Below are positions 1 to 11,774 of a stretch of DNA of 64,000 bases, piece by piece. The stretch's first letter is position 1; each line of letters begins with the position of its first letter. A program made the position numbers and the translations under genes. The DNA comes from Balaenoptera acutorostrata. Lineage: Eukaryota; Chordata; Mammalia; Artiodactyla; Balaenopteridae. The notes beneath the pieces were generated by a model, which saw nothing but the letters and a program-made list of their open reading frames with translations, was not told the DNA's origin and did not search any database. Where the stretch lies: NCBI RefSeq assembly GCF_949987535.1, contig NC_080075.1, positions 37,756,269-37,820,268 on the forward strand, read 5' to 3'.

Positions 1-1880
1 AGACAAAAGACCTGTATGCAGAAAATTATAAGACACTGATGAAAGAAATTAAAGATGATACAAATAGATGGAGAGATATACCATGTTCCTGGATTGGAAG
101 AATCAACATTGTGAAAATGTCTCTACTACCCAAAGCAATCTACAGATTCAATGCAATCCCTATCAAACTACCACTGGCATTTTTCACAGAACTCGAACAA
201 AAAATTTCACAATTTGTATGGAAACACAAAAGACCCCGAATAGCCAAAGCAATCTTGAGAACGAAAAATGGAGCTGGGGGAATCAGGCTCCCTGACTTCA
301 GACTATATTACAAAGCTTCAGTAATCAAGACAGTTTGGTACTGGCACAAAAACAGAAATATAGATCAATGGAACAGGATAGAAAGCCCAGAGATAAACCC
401 ACACACATATGGTCAACTTATCTTTGATAAAGGAGGCAAGCATATACAGTGGAGAAAAGACAGCCTCTTCAATAAGTGGTGCTGGGAAAATTGGACAGGA
501 ACATGCAAAAGTATGAAATTAGAACACTCCCTGACACCATGCACAAAAATAAACTCAAAATGGATTAAAGACCTAAGTGTAAGGGCAGACACTATCAAAC
601 TCTTAGAGGAAAACATAGGCAGAACACTCTATGACATACATCACAGCAAGATTCTTTTTGACCCAGCTCCCAGAGAAATGGAAATAAGAACACAAATAAA
701 CAAATGGGACCTAATGAAACTGAAAAGCTTTTGCACAGCAAAGGAAACCATAAACAAGACCAAAAGACAACCCTCAGAATGGGAGAAAATATTTGCAAAT
801 GAAGCAACTGACAAAGGATTAATCTCCAAGATTTACAAGCAGCTCATGCAGCTCAATAACAAAAAAACGAACAACCCAATCCAAAAATGGGCAGAAGATC
901 TAAATAGACATTTCTCCAAAGAAGATATACAGATGGCCTACAGACACATGAAAGAATGCTCAACATCATTAATCATTAGAGAAATGCAAATCAAAACTAC
1001 AATGAGATATCATCTCACACCGGTCAGAATGGCCATCATCAAAAGATCTAGAAACAATAAATGCTGGAGAGGGTGTGGAGGAAAGGGAACACTCTTGCAC
1101 TGTTGGTGGGAATGTAAATTGATACAGCCACTATGGAGAACAGTATGGAGGTTCCTTAAAAAACTACAAATAGAACTACCATACGACCCAGCAATCCCAC
1201 TACTGGGCATATACCCTGAGAAAACCATAGGTCAAAAAGAGTCATGTACCAAAATGTTCATTGCAGCTCTATTTACAATAGCCAGGACATGGAAGCAACC
1301 TAAATGTCCATCGACAGATGAATGGATAAAGAAGATGTGGCACATATATACAATGGAATATTACTCAGCCATAAAAAGAAATGAAATGGAGGTATTTGTA
1401 ATGAGGTGGATGGAGTTAGAGTCTGTCATACAGAGTGAAGTAAGTCAGAAAGAGAAAAACAAATACAGTATGCTAACACATATATATGGAATCTAAGGGA
1501 AAAAAAAAAAAAGGCCATGAAGAACCTAGTGGCAAGACGGGAATAAAGACACAGACCTACTAGAGAATGGACTTGAGGATATGGGGAGGGGGTGGGGTGA
1601 GATGTGACAGGGTAAGAGAGTGTCATGGACATATATACACTACCAAATGTAAAATAGATAGCTAGTGGGAAGCAGCCGCATAGCACAGGGAGATCAGCTC
1701 GGTGCTTTGTGACCACCTAGAGGGGTGGGATGGGGAGGGTGGGAGGGAGGGAGATGCAAGAGGGAAGAGAAATGGGAACATATTGTATATGTATAACTGA
1801 TTCACTTTGTTATAAAGCAGATGCTAACACACTATTGTAAGGCAATTATACTTCAATAAAGATGTTTGAAAAAAAAAAAA
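1..1880 (+). mobile_element. LINE-1 3' portion (young subfamily), cut by window edge
   Basis: This is the 3' end of an L1 retrotransposon: the ORF2 C-terminal part, a stop at 1,494-1,496, a G-rich 3' UTR of about 370 bp, an AATAAA signal near 1,855, and an A-rich tail at about 1,869-1,895. The 5' part lies left of the window, so the length and target-site duplication cannot be judged. Its last 600 bp or so are nearly identical to the inner 3' end of the L1 at 40,164-48,305, so both come from a closely related young source. Confidence 0.95.
3..1496 (+). CDS. L1 ORF2 protein, C-terminal part (partial, open at left edge)
   Basis: The reading frame is open from base 3 to the TAA at 1,496 (498 codons visible), so this is the C-terminal part of ORF2p, the endonuclease/reverse transcriptase that drives target-primed reverse transcription. 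The endonuclease and RT catalytic domains lie outside the window. What is seen is the region after the RT domain ([17 protein letters not shown]) and the C-terminal cysteine-rich segment CX3CX7HX4C ([18 protein letters not shown]) at about 1,062-1,115. There is no stop or frameshift in this part, unlike the two other young L1s in the window, so the element may be comparatively recent. Whether the whole ORF2 is intact cannot be told from here. Confidence 0.85.
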   Translation, partial: TKDLYAENYKTLMKEIKDDTNRWRDIPCSWIGRINIVKMSLLPKAIYRFNAIPIKLPLAFFTELEQKISQFVWKHKRPRIAKAILRTKNGAGGIRLPDFRLYYKASVIKTVWYWHKNRNIDQWNRIESPEINPHTYGQLIFDKGGKHIQWRKDSLFNKWCWENWTGTCKSMKLEHSLTPCTKINSKWIKDLSVRADTIKLLEENIGRTLYDIHHSKILFDPAPREMEIRTQINKWDLMKLKSFCTAKETINKTKRQPSEWEKIFANEATDKGLISKIYKQLMQLNNKKTNNPIQKWAEDLNRHFSKEDIQMAYRHMKECSTSLIIREMQIKTTMRYHLTPVRMAIIKRSRNNKCWRGCGGKGTLLHCWWECKLIQPLWRTVWRFLKKLQIELPYDPAIPLLGIYPEKTIGQKESCTKMFIAALFTIARTWKQPKCPSTDEWIKKMWHIYTMEYYSAIKRNEMEVFVMRWMELESVIQSEVSQKEKNKYSMLTHIYGI

Positions 1881-2304
1881 AGAAAGAAAGAAACTGGTGA
1901 ATACTGGGGGTCTAAAAGATTCACCAACAATGAATCATTACACATCAACCATTTATTTTTTAATGGGGTTAATGAATGGTATGTCAGAAAAATGTTATGG
2001 AATTCATAAGGCATTTTATTCATTGAACACATGTTTATTGAGCCTTCACTGTGCATTAGAAGCTGAAGTATGATATGGCAGTGGGCAAGATCCCTGCCTT
2101 AATATAGCCCACAAATGCTCTCCGACATGGGGAAATGAAGGCGGAATGACATTACATTGAGTTGAATCTGTAATGGTTGATTCAGTAAAGAGTAACTAGT
2201 CTTAGCTCTGCCATCACAAGTGAAGCTGAAGACCTAGATGGTTTGTCACATTTCTGGTAGAAGTGGCGCTGGGTTTCAGAGGGCACTGTATTTCAACAAC
2301 CATA
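1881..2304. other. Unique non-coding stretch
   Basis: No gene is seen. A short stretch around 2,025-2,060 resembles the 3' end of a MIR in reverse orientation, but it is too weak to call. Confidence 0.4.
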
Positions 2305-2560
2305 AAAATGCAGCTTATCTTTGACCTAGTAATTTGACCCCATAATTCATACTAGGAATTTACCCTGTGAAAATAATTCAAAAGAAGAAATTTTAAAATA
2401 TGCAAAATTATCATTGTTGCAGTATTTTTATAATGGCTAAATAAGGAAAAAGCCTGATTGTCCAACAATAGAATAATGTATAGTATATTATGGCATAACC
2501 ACAAGATAGTATACTATGCAACTGTTTCACATTTTCATTTTGAAGATTATAGCAATCTGA
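2305..2560 (+). mobile_element. Old L1 fragment (ORF2 C-terminal region)
   Basis: The run from 'tttgacccc' through 'aggaatttaccctg', 'gttgcagtatttttataatgg' and 'tgtccaacaatag' matches, with many substitutions, the conserved DNA of the L1 ORF2 C-terminus. No reading frame survives. It is an ancient L1M-type fragment, much more diverged than the L1 at 1-1,880. Confidence 0.75.
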
Positions 2561-3429
2561 AAAATACTTAAGAAGTGTTATTTTAAAAGCAGACTACAAA
2601 ACTCTGTTTTATGGAAGGCAGCTATGCTCATCACTATACCACCAACACCGTACTTGTCTGTTTCATGATGACAAAGCCATATAGTTTTTTTTCTGCATAT
2701 GAACTAAGAAAAAATAATAACATTATGATAGTATGTTAGGAAAATCATGTGGGTTTTTTTTTTACTTTTTACATTTTTATTTCCAATTTTGTTAAAATAA
2801 AAATATTTTAATTTTAAAACCCTTTAAAATGCCACACGGCTTATATTTTGGGTGGACACATAAGGGTTCAGAAAGGAAAAAAATCATTTTTTAAGACTTA
2901 TTAAGGATTAAGCTCTTATTGGGCCTCAAAACATCAGTTGTATAAAAAGACAGAGAGGTGACCTCCCATCACTGACATGAAAATGACCTGGAAGTTTTCT
3001 TTCCTGAAGGTTTAAGATCAGCAAACAGTGCAATGTGGCTGTTAGCAGGAGTAATCCAGAGCGTGCTAATAAAGCAGCTTGGAATGAATCTGTTCCCTGC
3101 ACTCCCTGACAATCAGCCCACACTTTGGGAATGCTCTAGCTCTCTGTGTCAGCCTTGAGCAGAACTCTGATAAATCAGGTTAGTTCCACACAGGACAGAC
3201 CAAGACAATGAGAGGTCTGAAACGTCTCCATTTCAATACGAGGAACTGCTGAGGGAACAGGGACTATTAACCCGGAGAAGATGTCACATTTTTATGATTC
3301 TCATCTTGTGGATGGAAGTCTTATTCAAAGGTACTTTTTTTTCATCTAGTTAAAAACGATGAGGGGTGGATGCCTTCTCTTTTAGTCAGAAAGCTTCATT
3401 TCCCCAACCAAAGTAATCGTGGCACATTT
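2561..3429. other. Unique non-coding stretch
   Basis: AT-rich DNA followed by ordinary unique sequence. No gene, RNA or recognisable repeat is seen. Confidence 0.4.
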
Positions 3430-3880
3430 CCACCTCTATCAAAATTTAAACTGTCCAAAACTGGACTCTGCCCTCCCTTGCTGCAGGCCTCACCCACTCT
3501 CTACACCCCACTCCTCGTCAACGTACACCCACGGCTGGGTCTATCCAAGCCGCTCACAGATCCTCAAGTGCACACTACTCTTCCAGGCATCCCTGCTCTT
3601 CCCATGCTCCAGAACCTCCCCAACCGCCCTGGGATTCTGTCTTCTAGGCTCCCTCCCCTGACCACCCGGAAGAGCTTAGCCCTTCCCCCTCTGGGCTCCC
3701 ATGGCACTTGGCATGCGCCTCCACTGGGAAATGCTGCCTTACAACGCAGTGACTTATCCACCTTCACCACTGACTGTGAGTTTCCTGCAGGCAGGACCTG
3801 CCATTTCACTGTTTCATCCCGAGTGCTTGGCACACTATCTTACACTGAATAGATGCCCTGTTTACTACCAGTCCATGAAT
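3430..3880 (+). mobile_element. L2 LINE 3' end
   Basis: The region has the usual L2 3'-end wording: pyrimidine-rich text, then 'gactgtgagtttcctgcaggcaggacc' (about 3,772-3,798), 'agtgcttggcacactatct', and 'gaatagatgccc'. The open frame across it (3,370-3,852) is CT-rich by composition and does not resemble a protein family. Confidence 0.6.
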
Positions 3881-4375
3881 GAACCTCCTCTTCCTTTGCA
3901 AAATCCATTTTAATCCTTTTCCCAGTGAGCAGATGTCTCTAATTGCAGAATACCTTGGGCAAATGTTGGGAAAGCTCTGCCTTTGTTAAATGGGTACAGG
4001 ACAGTTTCTTTCTCCTTCCTTGAACTCCTTGAACAAGAGTCCCTCCAATGGCACAGCCCCTGAAACCACTACAGATGTGTGTAAATCTCATCAGCTTAAA
4101 ACACGAAACATAAGCAAGCACTTTAACTCACTCTATGAACTCTGCCATTGTTGGGTTGTTGGTTTTAAAGAAAAAAAATTCCATCTGCCGTAAATCTACA
4201 TTTCCCCCCAAATGAAATATAATACCCCTGCTTTCCTTTAGCAGTCAGATAATCATCTCCTTGTTTTGCAGAAAATGATTTAGAAGAGAAAAGAATTGGT
4301 CTGACAGCCTCATAAGTTTCAGAAAGTGCTTACCCTGACAGCCCCTTTCTTGCTTGTCCTATTTCTTCTCATCCA

Positions 4376-4442
4376 CACACACATACACACACACACACAT
4401 ACACACACATACACACTCTATCACACATGCACGCACACACTT
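4376..4442. repeat. (CA)n microsatellite, interrupted
   Basis: An impure run of CA dinucleotides broken by TA, CT and CG steps. The interruptions suggest an old, stable tract. Confidence 0.9.
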
Positions 4443-4637
4443 GCACATGCTCACATTGAAACCTGGGTCTCTGTCGTATGAAGCCAAGACTGGGATCATG
4501 CCGTGAATAGCCCATGTTACACTTAAGCATATTCTTCTATCTCTAAATCACTTCTTGCATATCCTTTGTCTGCTATTTTTCCAGCTCTCCATCGCTGACT
4601 CAAGTCCAAGAAGATAAAGAGGACCCTCATTATTATG

Positions 4638-4705
4638 TAGCCTCCAACCCTGACAGGAAAAAACACTCCTGTAGCCTTCAACCCTGATAGGAGAAAACAC
4701 ACCTG
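4638..4705. repeat. Two-copy 34-bp tandem duplication
   Basis: 4,638-4,671 and 4,672-4,705 are direct copies differing at a few bases. Each starts 'tagcc' and ends 'cctg'. Confidence 0.85.
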
Positions 4706-5261
4706 GTACTTTCAGAATGTTTGGGGAAGAGGGGAACCCACCATCTTGCTGTTTTGATCCTGCCTTCAGTGTTTCCCCCTGAGGCCACATCTTCTTTCCA
4801 GCTAGCACAGCACATCTCTAACAAGAGGCAGTCATTTCCTTAAATGCTCCCCCCCAAACCCTCCTTCAGCTGATGCTTAGCAGTGTTCACCTTGAGCAGG
4901 CAGGAGATGACACCGTGTAGGTGAAGGGAACATGACAGAGGCCACCACTACTCATCGCTTCTCGAGATGGAAAAGCCCTCGGGGTACTCAAGAGAATGAG
5001 AAACTTTTTTTCTTTACCACTGATGTTTATTGATTTGTCCAGTTCATAGGGAGCATCCCTTAATGTTCTGCTTTCATGTTTCTGCTTTGTTGCATGGGTG
5101 CAGAAAAGAATATTGCAAATTGATCTGTCTTCCCAGCCTTTGTTGGGACTGCACTCCTATTACTTTAGTTTCTCAGGCCTGTCACCACATGGTCACATTC
5201 CAGGGCATATATAATCAGCCTAGCTAAACACGGAGAGTCGAGCTGATTAATTTCTAACATT

Positions 5262-5455
5262 CTGAGTCCATTGATGGCAGGCCTGTTTGATGATCTCAGC
5301 AATAGATGGCCACCTCTGATTGTCTGACCTCTCCCCTTCACCTTGGAGCTGTCTCTTCTAGTACCTGTTTAAGTTGACAGCACGTACATTGTGTCCACAT
5401 CGTGCTTGAAGAAAACCGTAACGTCTTGGTGCTATGAAAGCCTAGAAGAAGGGCT
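5262..5455 (+). repeat. Unrecognised dispersed repeat, copy 1
   Basis: This segment aligns over about 190 bp with 9,071-9,250 in the same orientation. Shared blocks include 'tttgatga', 'caatagatg', 'ctgtctcttctagtac', 'gacagcac'/'tacagcac' and 'gctatgaaag'. I do not recognise the family. Confidence 0.6.
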
Positions 5456-6955
5456 TTTAAGAGAAACCCCTTTCCATTACCAGTTGAACAGCATTTGAGA
5501 ACCAATCATAGATCCATTAAACAAACAAAAAAAAGACATTATCCATAACCTACAATATTACGCCTGTACTTTAGAACCTACCCATTCATTCTGATTTAGC
5601 TTATGCGCTAATTATGATCAATAGATTTCCACAAGAATGTAAAACTGTATCACAGCTTTTAATTTCTCATTCCACTATTTCCCAGAATTCTGTTATTTTA
5701 ATTACTTTATATTCTACTCAGTTCTAATAGCTCATAACAAAAGGGTCATCATCACCATCACCAATATATCTTTTTATAGATACATATAATTTTAGGCATG
5801 TCATCCCATTTCTAATGTAATCCTAATATGGTTTAGAGGTTAGACGGGTTTTATTTTTAGTTTTATTATAGAAGGGGAGCCTCTTTAACAACTTCAGAGA
5901 TGTATTTCATTTATCCTAAAATATCTTTGGTTGTAAGATAGGTTGGGGTCTATTTATAGAACTAAGTTCTCAAAAATGCACATAATTTACATCCTCGCTC
6001 ACTAAGAACCTAGTTAGAGAGCTAATGCAGGTGCACTCGACAGCCATTTTTTTAAGGTCACACCAACGCTCATCCACCCCACGGGAAAATGGAGGGTTAT
6101 GAGAACACCAAGGTCACCCAAGGACAAGTCATATATGCATTTAGTTTAATGAATCATACATGTACTGGATTAAGAGCACACATTGAATAGCAGATTGAAA
6201 TGAGAAAAGTCTTGAGTAGAAAGGTAAATACACTGAATATTCAACACAGTACTAGATAGAGGTCAGCATGTAGAGGTGGGCATATAATTGTACCAAATTA
6301 TGTCTCCTTTTGAAATGGCACAGGAAAAGAGCACGTGTTGTGTTACTGAAATCACGGAATTTAAGAGCTTCGAGGGACTATGGAGACCACATTCCATCCT
6401 CCCATTTATAAATGGGACACAGTGGGAAGAGCTAGATGGGACCAGACCTAGCACCTTCTGACACCAGCACAGTGTTCTTGTCACTGCACGGGGCCATTAC
6501 CCTTTCCTTCCTGGGTTCCCTGAGCCCCTTCTCTCTTACCCCAGCTCCCTTCATAATTCTTTTCCCATATGTCAACTTGCAAATACTAAATACTGAATGC
6601 AAGTTTATAATCTTTTGTTCAAGTTATCTCCTTGAGAGACAATGAAAGGGCATATGGCTCAGTTTCACTGAAATATAAATATATTTCCTTTCAGTTTATG
6701 ATCAACCTGAGCAGTAAGATTCACTAATTATGTTTAAAGAATTAATGACTCAAAGTAAGGAAATATGCTTAAATAGCTTAGTTGTTAGCTTTATACTATG
6801 TCATATAAAGTTACATATGAGCTGAACATAATTTAGTGTAGAGACCCGAACTCTAACATACCTCTTTTTGTCACTTAGACTTTAGTTAGTATGCCATAAA
6901 TTGTAAAATAGAAGGATCTTTAAAAAATAAATGTGCATGTATACATACATATTTG
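5456..6955. other. AT-rich unique non-coding stretch
   Basis: No gene is seen. Around 6,340-6,480 the sequence has a faint MIR- or L3-like look ('gggactatggagaccacattccat', 'cccatttataaatgggacac'), not enough for a firm call. Confidence 0.4.
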
Positions 6956-7947
6956 TGTGAATCTCAATTTTTTTCTTTTTTCTTCATTTTACAAAATATT
7001 TCAAACACACAGGAAAAAAAGAAGGCACAGCTCTCACCCCTCAACTTGAACAAATGTTTACACTTTCCCATATTTGTTTCAGACTTTTTCATTTTATCAC
7101 AAAGGAATAAAAAATTACAGATACACTTCAAACTGCCTGTGTACCCATATCCTAATGCATTCCTTTTTTTGCCCTCCTCAGAGAAAACCAATTTCTTGAA
7201 TTTGGTGTTTATCATTCTCATAAGTTTTTCTTCCTTTTACTACTTATGAATGTATCCATAAATAATGTATAATATTGTTTTGCATGTTTAAAATTTTTAT
7301 ACAAATAGTATCTAAACTGTATGTTATCTTTAACTTGCTTTTTTTTAAATGCATCTTTAAGTTTTGAGATTTATCATGAGATAAACGTACTAATACTTTA
7401 TTTTAGTGAAGAATTTTGTATTTCATTTTTTATATGAATACACAATTTATTTATCCTTTCCCCTCTTAGTGAATATTTAAGTTGTTTCCAGTTCTTAACT
7501 GTTACATGCAAGACTTCAGCAAGTGTACTTAAACACATGTCCTTGTACACACTTGCAAGAGCTTCCCTGTAGTGCATTCTTAGCAACGGAAGCTCTGAAC
7601 TGTAAAGTATGTATATTTTCAGACTTACTAAATATCACCAAATTGCTCTCTATTGGTGATACCAATTTTGAAAATTACACTCACACCAACAGTGCATAAG
7701 AGTTCACATGGTTCCACATGCTTGCAATGTCAGACTTCTGGACTTCTGTCAACCTGATGGGTAAAAACTTATACCTGACTGTTGTTTTAGTTTGCATTTT
7801 CCAAATTACCAAAGACACTGAGTACTTTTTATATACTTATTTGCCATACAGAATTCCTCTATTATTAATTCATACCCATTGCTTACTTTTCTATTGGATT
7901 GTTAGTCTCATTGATTTAGAGTAATTTTACATATTTTGAATGATATT

Positions 7948-8205
7948 AGTAATAATAATTAACATTTGGGGGGTGTTTACTAAATGTAAGACATTATTCT
8001 TAGGGCTTTACACATAGTAAATGATTTAATCCTCGCAACAACCCCACAACCTGTCAGGTAGGTAAGATCATTATCTTTAAGAATGAAAAACTTGAAGTCA
8101 AAAGAGGTTAAATAACTTGCATAAGGTCACACACAGTTAATAAGTGATGGAGCCAAGATTCAGACCCAGGACTCTGACGCAGGGTGTCATGGTCTTCTGC
8201 CTCTC
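7948..8205 (-). mobile_element. MIR SINE, near full length, inside the old L1
   Basis: On the minus strand it reads as a tRNA-derived head, then the core 'tgtgaccttatgcaagtta', and the tail 'gttgttgcgaggattaaat'. The L1 text on both sides ('gaatgatattag' and 'tatgcattgcaaatatcttc') is continuous without it, so the MIR inserted into the L1. Confidence 0.85.
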
Positions 8206-9070
8206 TTTGCTTCAAAGGATGCAAATTCTTCATCAGCTTTATGCATTGCAAATATCTTCTTCCAGTCTGCAGCTTACCTTTTCAATTCATTCCCTGTTGT
8301 TCAGAAGTATACATACATGCACCCATATGTATAAACACGTATGCATGTGTGTATGTGCACATATAATATCTATGTTATATATGTGTCAAATTGTGCTTTT
8401 TGTGTCCACCTTAAGAGATACTTCCAAACCTCAAGGCCACAAAAATATTGTCAAATATTTCCTTTTAAAATTTTTGAGAAATTTTCACTTTTTTTGTGTA
8501 TAGAATAAAAGATTTAATTTTACTTTTTACAATATGGGTAACCACTTGCCCTAGGTATCATTATCTGAATGTTTCCCCAATGATTTGACATATGACTTCT
8601 GTCAAATGTCAAGTAGCTATATATGTGTCAATCTGTTCTGAGTTCTCTATTCTATTCCATGGTCTGTTTGTCCCTATGCCAATACCACACTGACTTATTA
8701 CTGTAGCTTATAATAATTCTTGATATGTGATAGGCCATGTCTCTCTACTCTATTCTTCTTCTTAAATCATCTTTGACAGATGTAGGATCACACTGTCAAG
8801 TTCCATCAAAAATCCTGACAGAATTTTTATTACAATAGCTTTGAATTTATAGATTTAGAATAAGTTAAGATCTTTATTAAATCTTCCCACCCTGGAACAT
8901 GGTATAATTCTATATTTACTCAAGTCTTTTATGTCCTTAAATAGTGTGTGGTAAAGTTCTTCATAAAAGTCATTTTTTGTTTATTCCTATATACTTATAT
9001 TTATTCCTAACTCACTGATGTTGTTGCTTTTGTAACTGGGAGCTTTTTCCTATTACACTTCGTAATTGGT

Positions 9071-9250
9071 ACTGTTTGATGACCTCTACAATAGATGACT
9101 TCTTCTGACAGCTTGACTTTTGCCCTTTACCCCAGCACTGTCTCTTCTAGTACTTTTTCTAAGTTTACAGCACTTACATTCCTTCTACCATACCTTTAAA
9201 AGAAACCATAGTATCTTAGCTCTATGAAAGCTCAGGAAAGGATGGAATTT
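9071..9250 (+). repeat. Unrecognised dispersed repeat, copy 2
   Basis: Partner of 5,262-5,455. It sits within antisense L1 text, so it appears to be an insertion into the L1. Confidence 0.6.
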
Positions 9251-9660
9251 AGGAACACTTGATTTTCTGTGTTGATTTGTGATTCAACAACTTTAACTCT
9301 CTTATTATTTCCAAAAATTATTTGTATATTGTCTTGAATTTTCAATACAGACAATTACATGGCTAGAAATTACATAGTTTTATTTCTTCCTTTTCAGTTC
9401 TTATTTCTTAGTTTTTTTCTTGTTTTATTGCATTGGCTATGACTCCAGCACAAGGTTAACAGAACAGAAAGTGGACATCATTGCCTTGTTCACAACTTTG
9501 ATGGAGACATTTCTAAAGTTTTACCATTGATATTAAGTTTACTGTGAGTGTTTAAAGATAGCCTTTATATTATGCCCTTGTCCTTTTTGGCTAACAATGA
9601 GTTCCAAATGCATTCAGTAGCATTTCCTATTTTACTATCCTCTGAAACTTTCATACAAGG

Positions 9661-11766
9661 CAGCGGTCCCCAACCTTTTTGGCACCAAGGACTGCTTTCA
9701 TGGAAGACAATTTTTCCATGGACCGGGGGTGGGGGGGGATGGTTTTGGGATGATTCAAGTGCATTACATTTCTTGTGTACCTTATTTCTATTGTTATTAC
9801 ATTGTAATATATAACAATTATACAACTCACCATAATGCAGAGTCAGTGGGAGCCCTGAGCTTATTTTCCTGCAACCAGATGGTCCCATCTGTGGGTGATG
9901 GGAGACAGTGACACCCAAAGTGTGTTGCTTATGTCCAGTCTACTCCGTAATCTCGTTTTGGTTGCCGTCACTGCAGAAAACCCTGCTTCACAAAGATAGG
10001 ATGTTGGAAATGGAAGCAGGCTTTTCAGTGCTTTTGTGGCAATCTCAGGATTTTCCTTGAATTTAATCCAGAATGTATGGAGATTTGAAGTTGTCTCAGA
10101 CATACTTTTAAGGCTACGGTCATTTGTGATCTTAAGCAGTTGATCCACTTCTAGCACGGATAAAGTCAATTCACCTGGCTTACTCACAAATGGGTCGCGG
10201 ATCCATTCCTTCCCAGTTTGGGGGTCTTTTGTGGTTGGGAAGTAATGATCAAACTCTTTTGAAAGCTGAGATAGGTGATCATGCATACACCAGCTTGGAG
10301 AAAGAAGGCCCTGGCTCAGTCTCTTTCAAAATCTCTGCTAATGTTTGAAACATGTCAAAAATCCCAATGTTCACTCGTCCCCCCCCCGCCCCCATAAATC
10401 CAGTTTGGCTTTGAATGCAGCCACTTTATCTGCCGACTTGAACACAGTTGTTGTTCTCCCCTGAAGTGACAGATTGAGTTTGTTGAGCAGGTTGAATATG
10501 TCACACAAGTAAGCAAGTTTTGTGACCCATTCTGTGTCACTGAAATGTGCTGCCAGTGGTGACTGTTTTTCTAAAAGAAATCTCTGGAACAGCTCTCCTA
10601 ATTCAAAAACGCTGGCCAGTGATCTACCTTTAGAAAGCCATCCCACTTCTGTGTATGAGAGAAGACGTGTGCTCTGCGTCCATCTCCTCACAGAGCTGCA
10701 CGAACAGACGTGAGTTAAGGGCATGTACTTTAATGTGGCTGATAATTTTAATCACATCCTGCAAAACGTTGTTAAGTTCAGGTGACACTTTTCAGCTAGC
10801 CAGCATTTCTCTATGGATGACACAGTGTGTAGACTCACATTCAGAAGCAACCTCTTTGACCCGTGTAGTGAAACCAGAAAGCTGTCCAGTCATGGCAGCC
10901 ACTCCGTCCGTGCATATACCGGCACAAAATGACGAATTCAGTTTTCCTGATATGTAATCATTCAAAGACTTGAATAGTGCTGCAGCTGTGGTGTAATATT
11001 TTCTTTTAAATGCAACTTTCATTCGGTTGGCAGTCTTAGAGTCTTCTGCTGTCTCATCATTGAGTCTTTCCCCCTTTTCAAAGAAGCTCTCCAGCGATGT
11101 TTCTTTTTTACTCATTTTGGCTAGGGTTAGCTCACAGGCTTACCAAAACTATGACTGAGACAAGTGCGCAGTGAGGGAAAGAGGCACGGACAGAAGTGGT
11201 AAATAAAATAACGGGCAGGCCGCATGAAGATTAAAGTAAGTGTCAGATTCTGACTTAAAGCCTGCCACCAGATGCAGCTGTACAATTGAAGTACATCAAC
11301 TCACTTGCCACTATAAAGCCTGCCACCAAATGTCACTTGCCACTCACTGATAGAGTTTTGATATGAGTCGGCAAGCAATTGATTTATTATGGTCTCTGTG
11401 CAGTCAGACCTCTCTGCTAATGATCATCTGTATTTGCAGCTGCTCCCCAGCGCTAGCATCACCACCTCATCTCCACCTCAGATCATCAGGCATTAGAGTC
11501 TCATAAGGAGCAAGCAACCTAGATCCCTCGCCTGTGCACTTCACAGTAGGGTTCACGCTCCTATGAGAATCTAATGCCACCACTGATCTGACAGGAGACA
11601 GAGCTCAGGCAGTAATGCGAGTGATGGGGAGCGGCCGTAAATACAGATGAAACTTCACTCGCTCACCCGCCACTCACCTCCTGCAGTGTGACCCAGTTCC
11701 ACACTACTGTGAGGTCCTGCTGTGTGGACTGGTACCGGTCCATGGCCCAGGGGTTGGGGACCCCTG
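9661..11766 (-). mobile_element. Charlie3/MER1-type hAT DNA transposon with transposase remnants
   Basis: The element runs from CAGCGGTCCCCAACC to GTTGGGGACCCCTG, the terminal inverted repeats of the MER1/Charlie3 group. It is flanked by an 8-bp duplication (atacaagg at 9,653-9,660, atataagg at 11,767-11,774, one mismatch), as expected for hAT elements. The interior carries broken transposase frames on the minus strand, so it derives from the autonomous member of the family. The two shorter relatives in this window lack this coding part. It landed inside the old L1. Confidence 0.92.
9861..11115 (-). pseudogene. hAT transposase (Charlie3-like), decayed
   Basis: Read right to left, three conceptual fragments are in family order. 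11,115-10,792 starts MSKKETSLESFFEKG and contains ICTDGVAAMTGQLSGF and THCVIHREMLAS. 10,724-10,371 contains LSYTEVGWLSKGRSLASVFE and HFSDTEWVTKLAYLCDIFNL. 10,286-9,861 contains the hAT C-terminal dimerisation motif LLPFPTSYLCEAGFSAVTATKTRLRSRLDI (first 20 residues LLPFPTSYLCEAGFSAVTAT). Together they cover the catalytic and dimerisation regions of a ZBED-like hAT transposase, separated by stops and frameshifts. The N-terminal BED zinc finger is not seen. It is non-functional as a transposase. Confidence 0.9.
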
Positions 11767-11774
11767 ATATAAGG

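Larger units (their letters stand above)
3905..5255. other. Unique non-coding stretch with microsatellite and small tandem duplication
   Basis: No gene is seen. It contains a (CA)n tract and a two-copy 34-bp tandem duplication, both listed separately. Confidence 0.4.
6960..9660 (-). mobile_element. Old L1 (L1M type), 3' half, antisense
   Basis: Read on the minus strand this is the 3' UTR and the second half of ORF2 of an ancient L1. Antisense landmarks include 'accaacagtgcataagagttc' (about 7,687), 'gcaaatatcttcttccagtctg' (about 8,248), and 'tctattccatggtctgtttgtc' (about 8,652). No frame is open. It is interrupted by a MIR and by the unrecognised repeat at 9,071-9,250. The same element resumes at 11,775-12,157 and 23,609-26,307 beyond two younger insertions. 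Confidence 0.8.

Noticed and set aside
39..1496. Treating the L1 open frames as host genes.
   Set aside because: They match L1 ORF2 from end to end with the L1 3' UTR and tail following.
3370..3852. A 160-codon open frame on the + strand.
   Set aside because: It lies in L2-like, pyrimidine-rich DNA, has no protein family look, no splice signals and overlapping frames of similar length.
4376..4442. Possible CRISPR-like spaced repeats in the CA-rich tract.
   Set aside because: It is a simple dinucleotide tract; CRISPR arrays do not occur in mammalian nuclear DNA.
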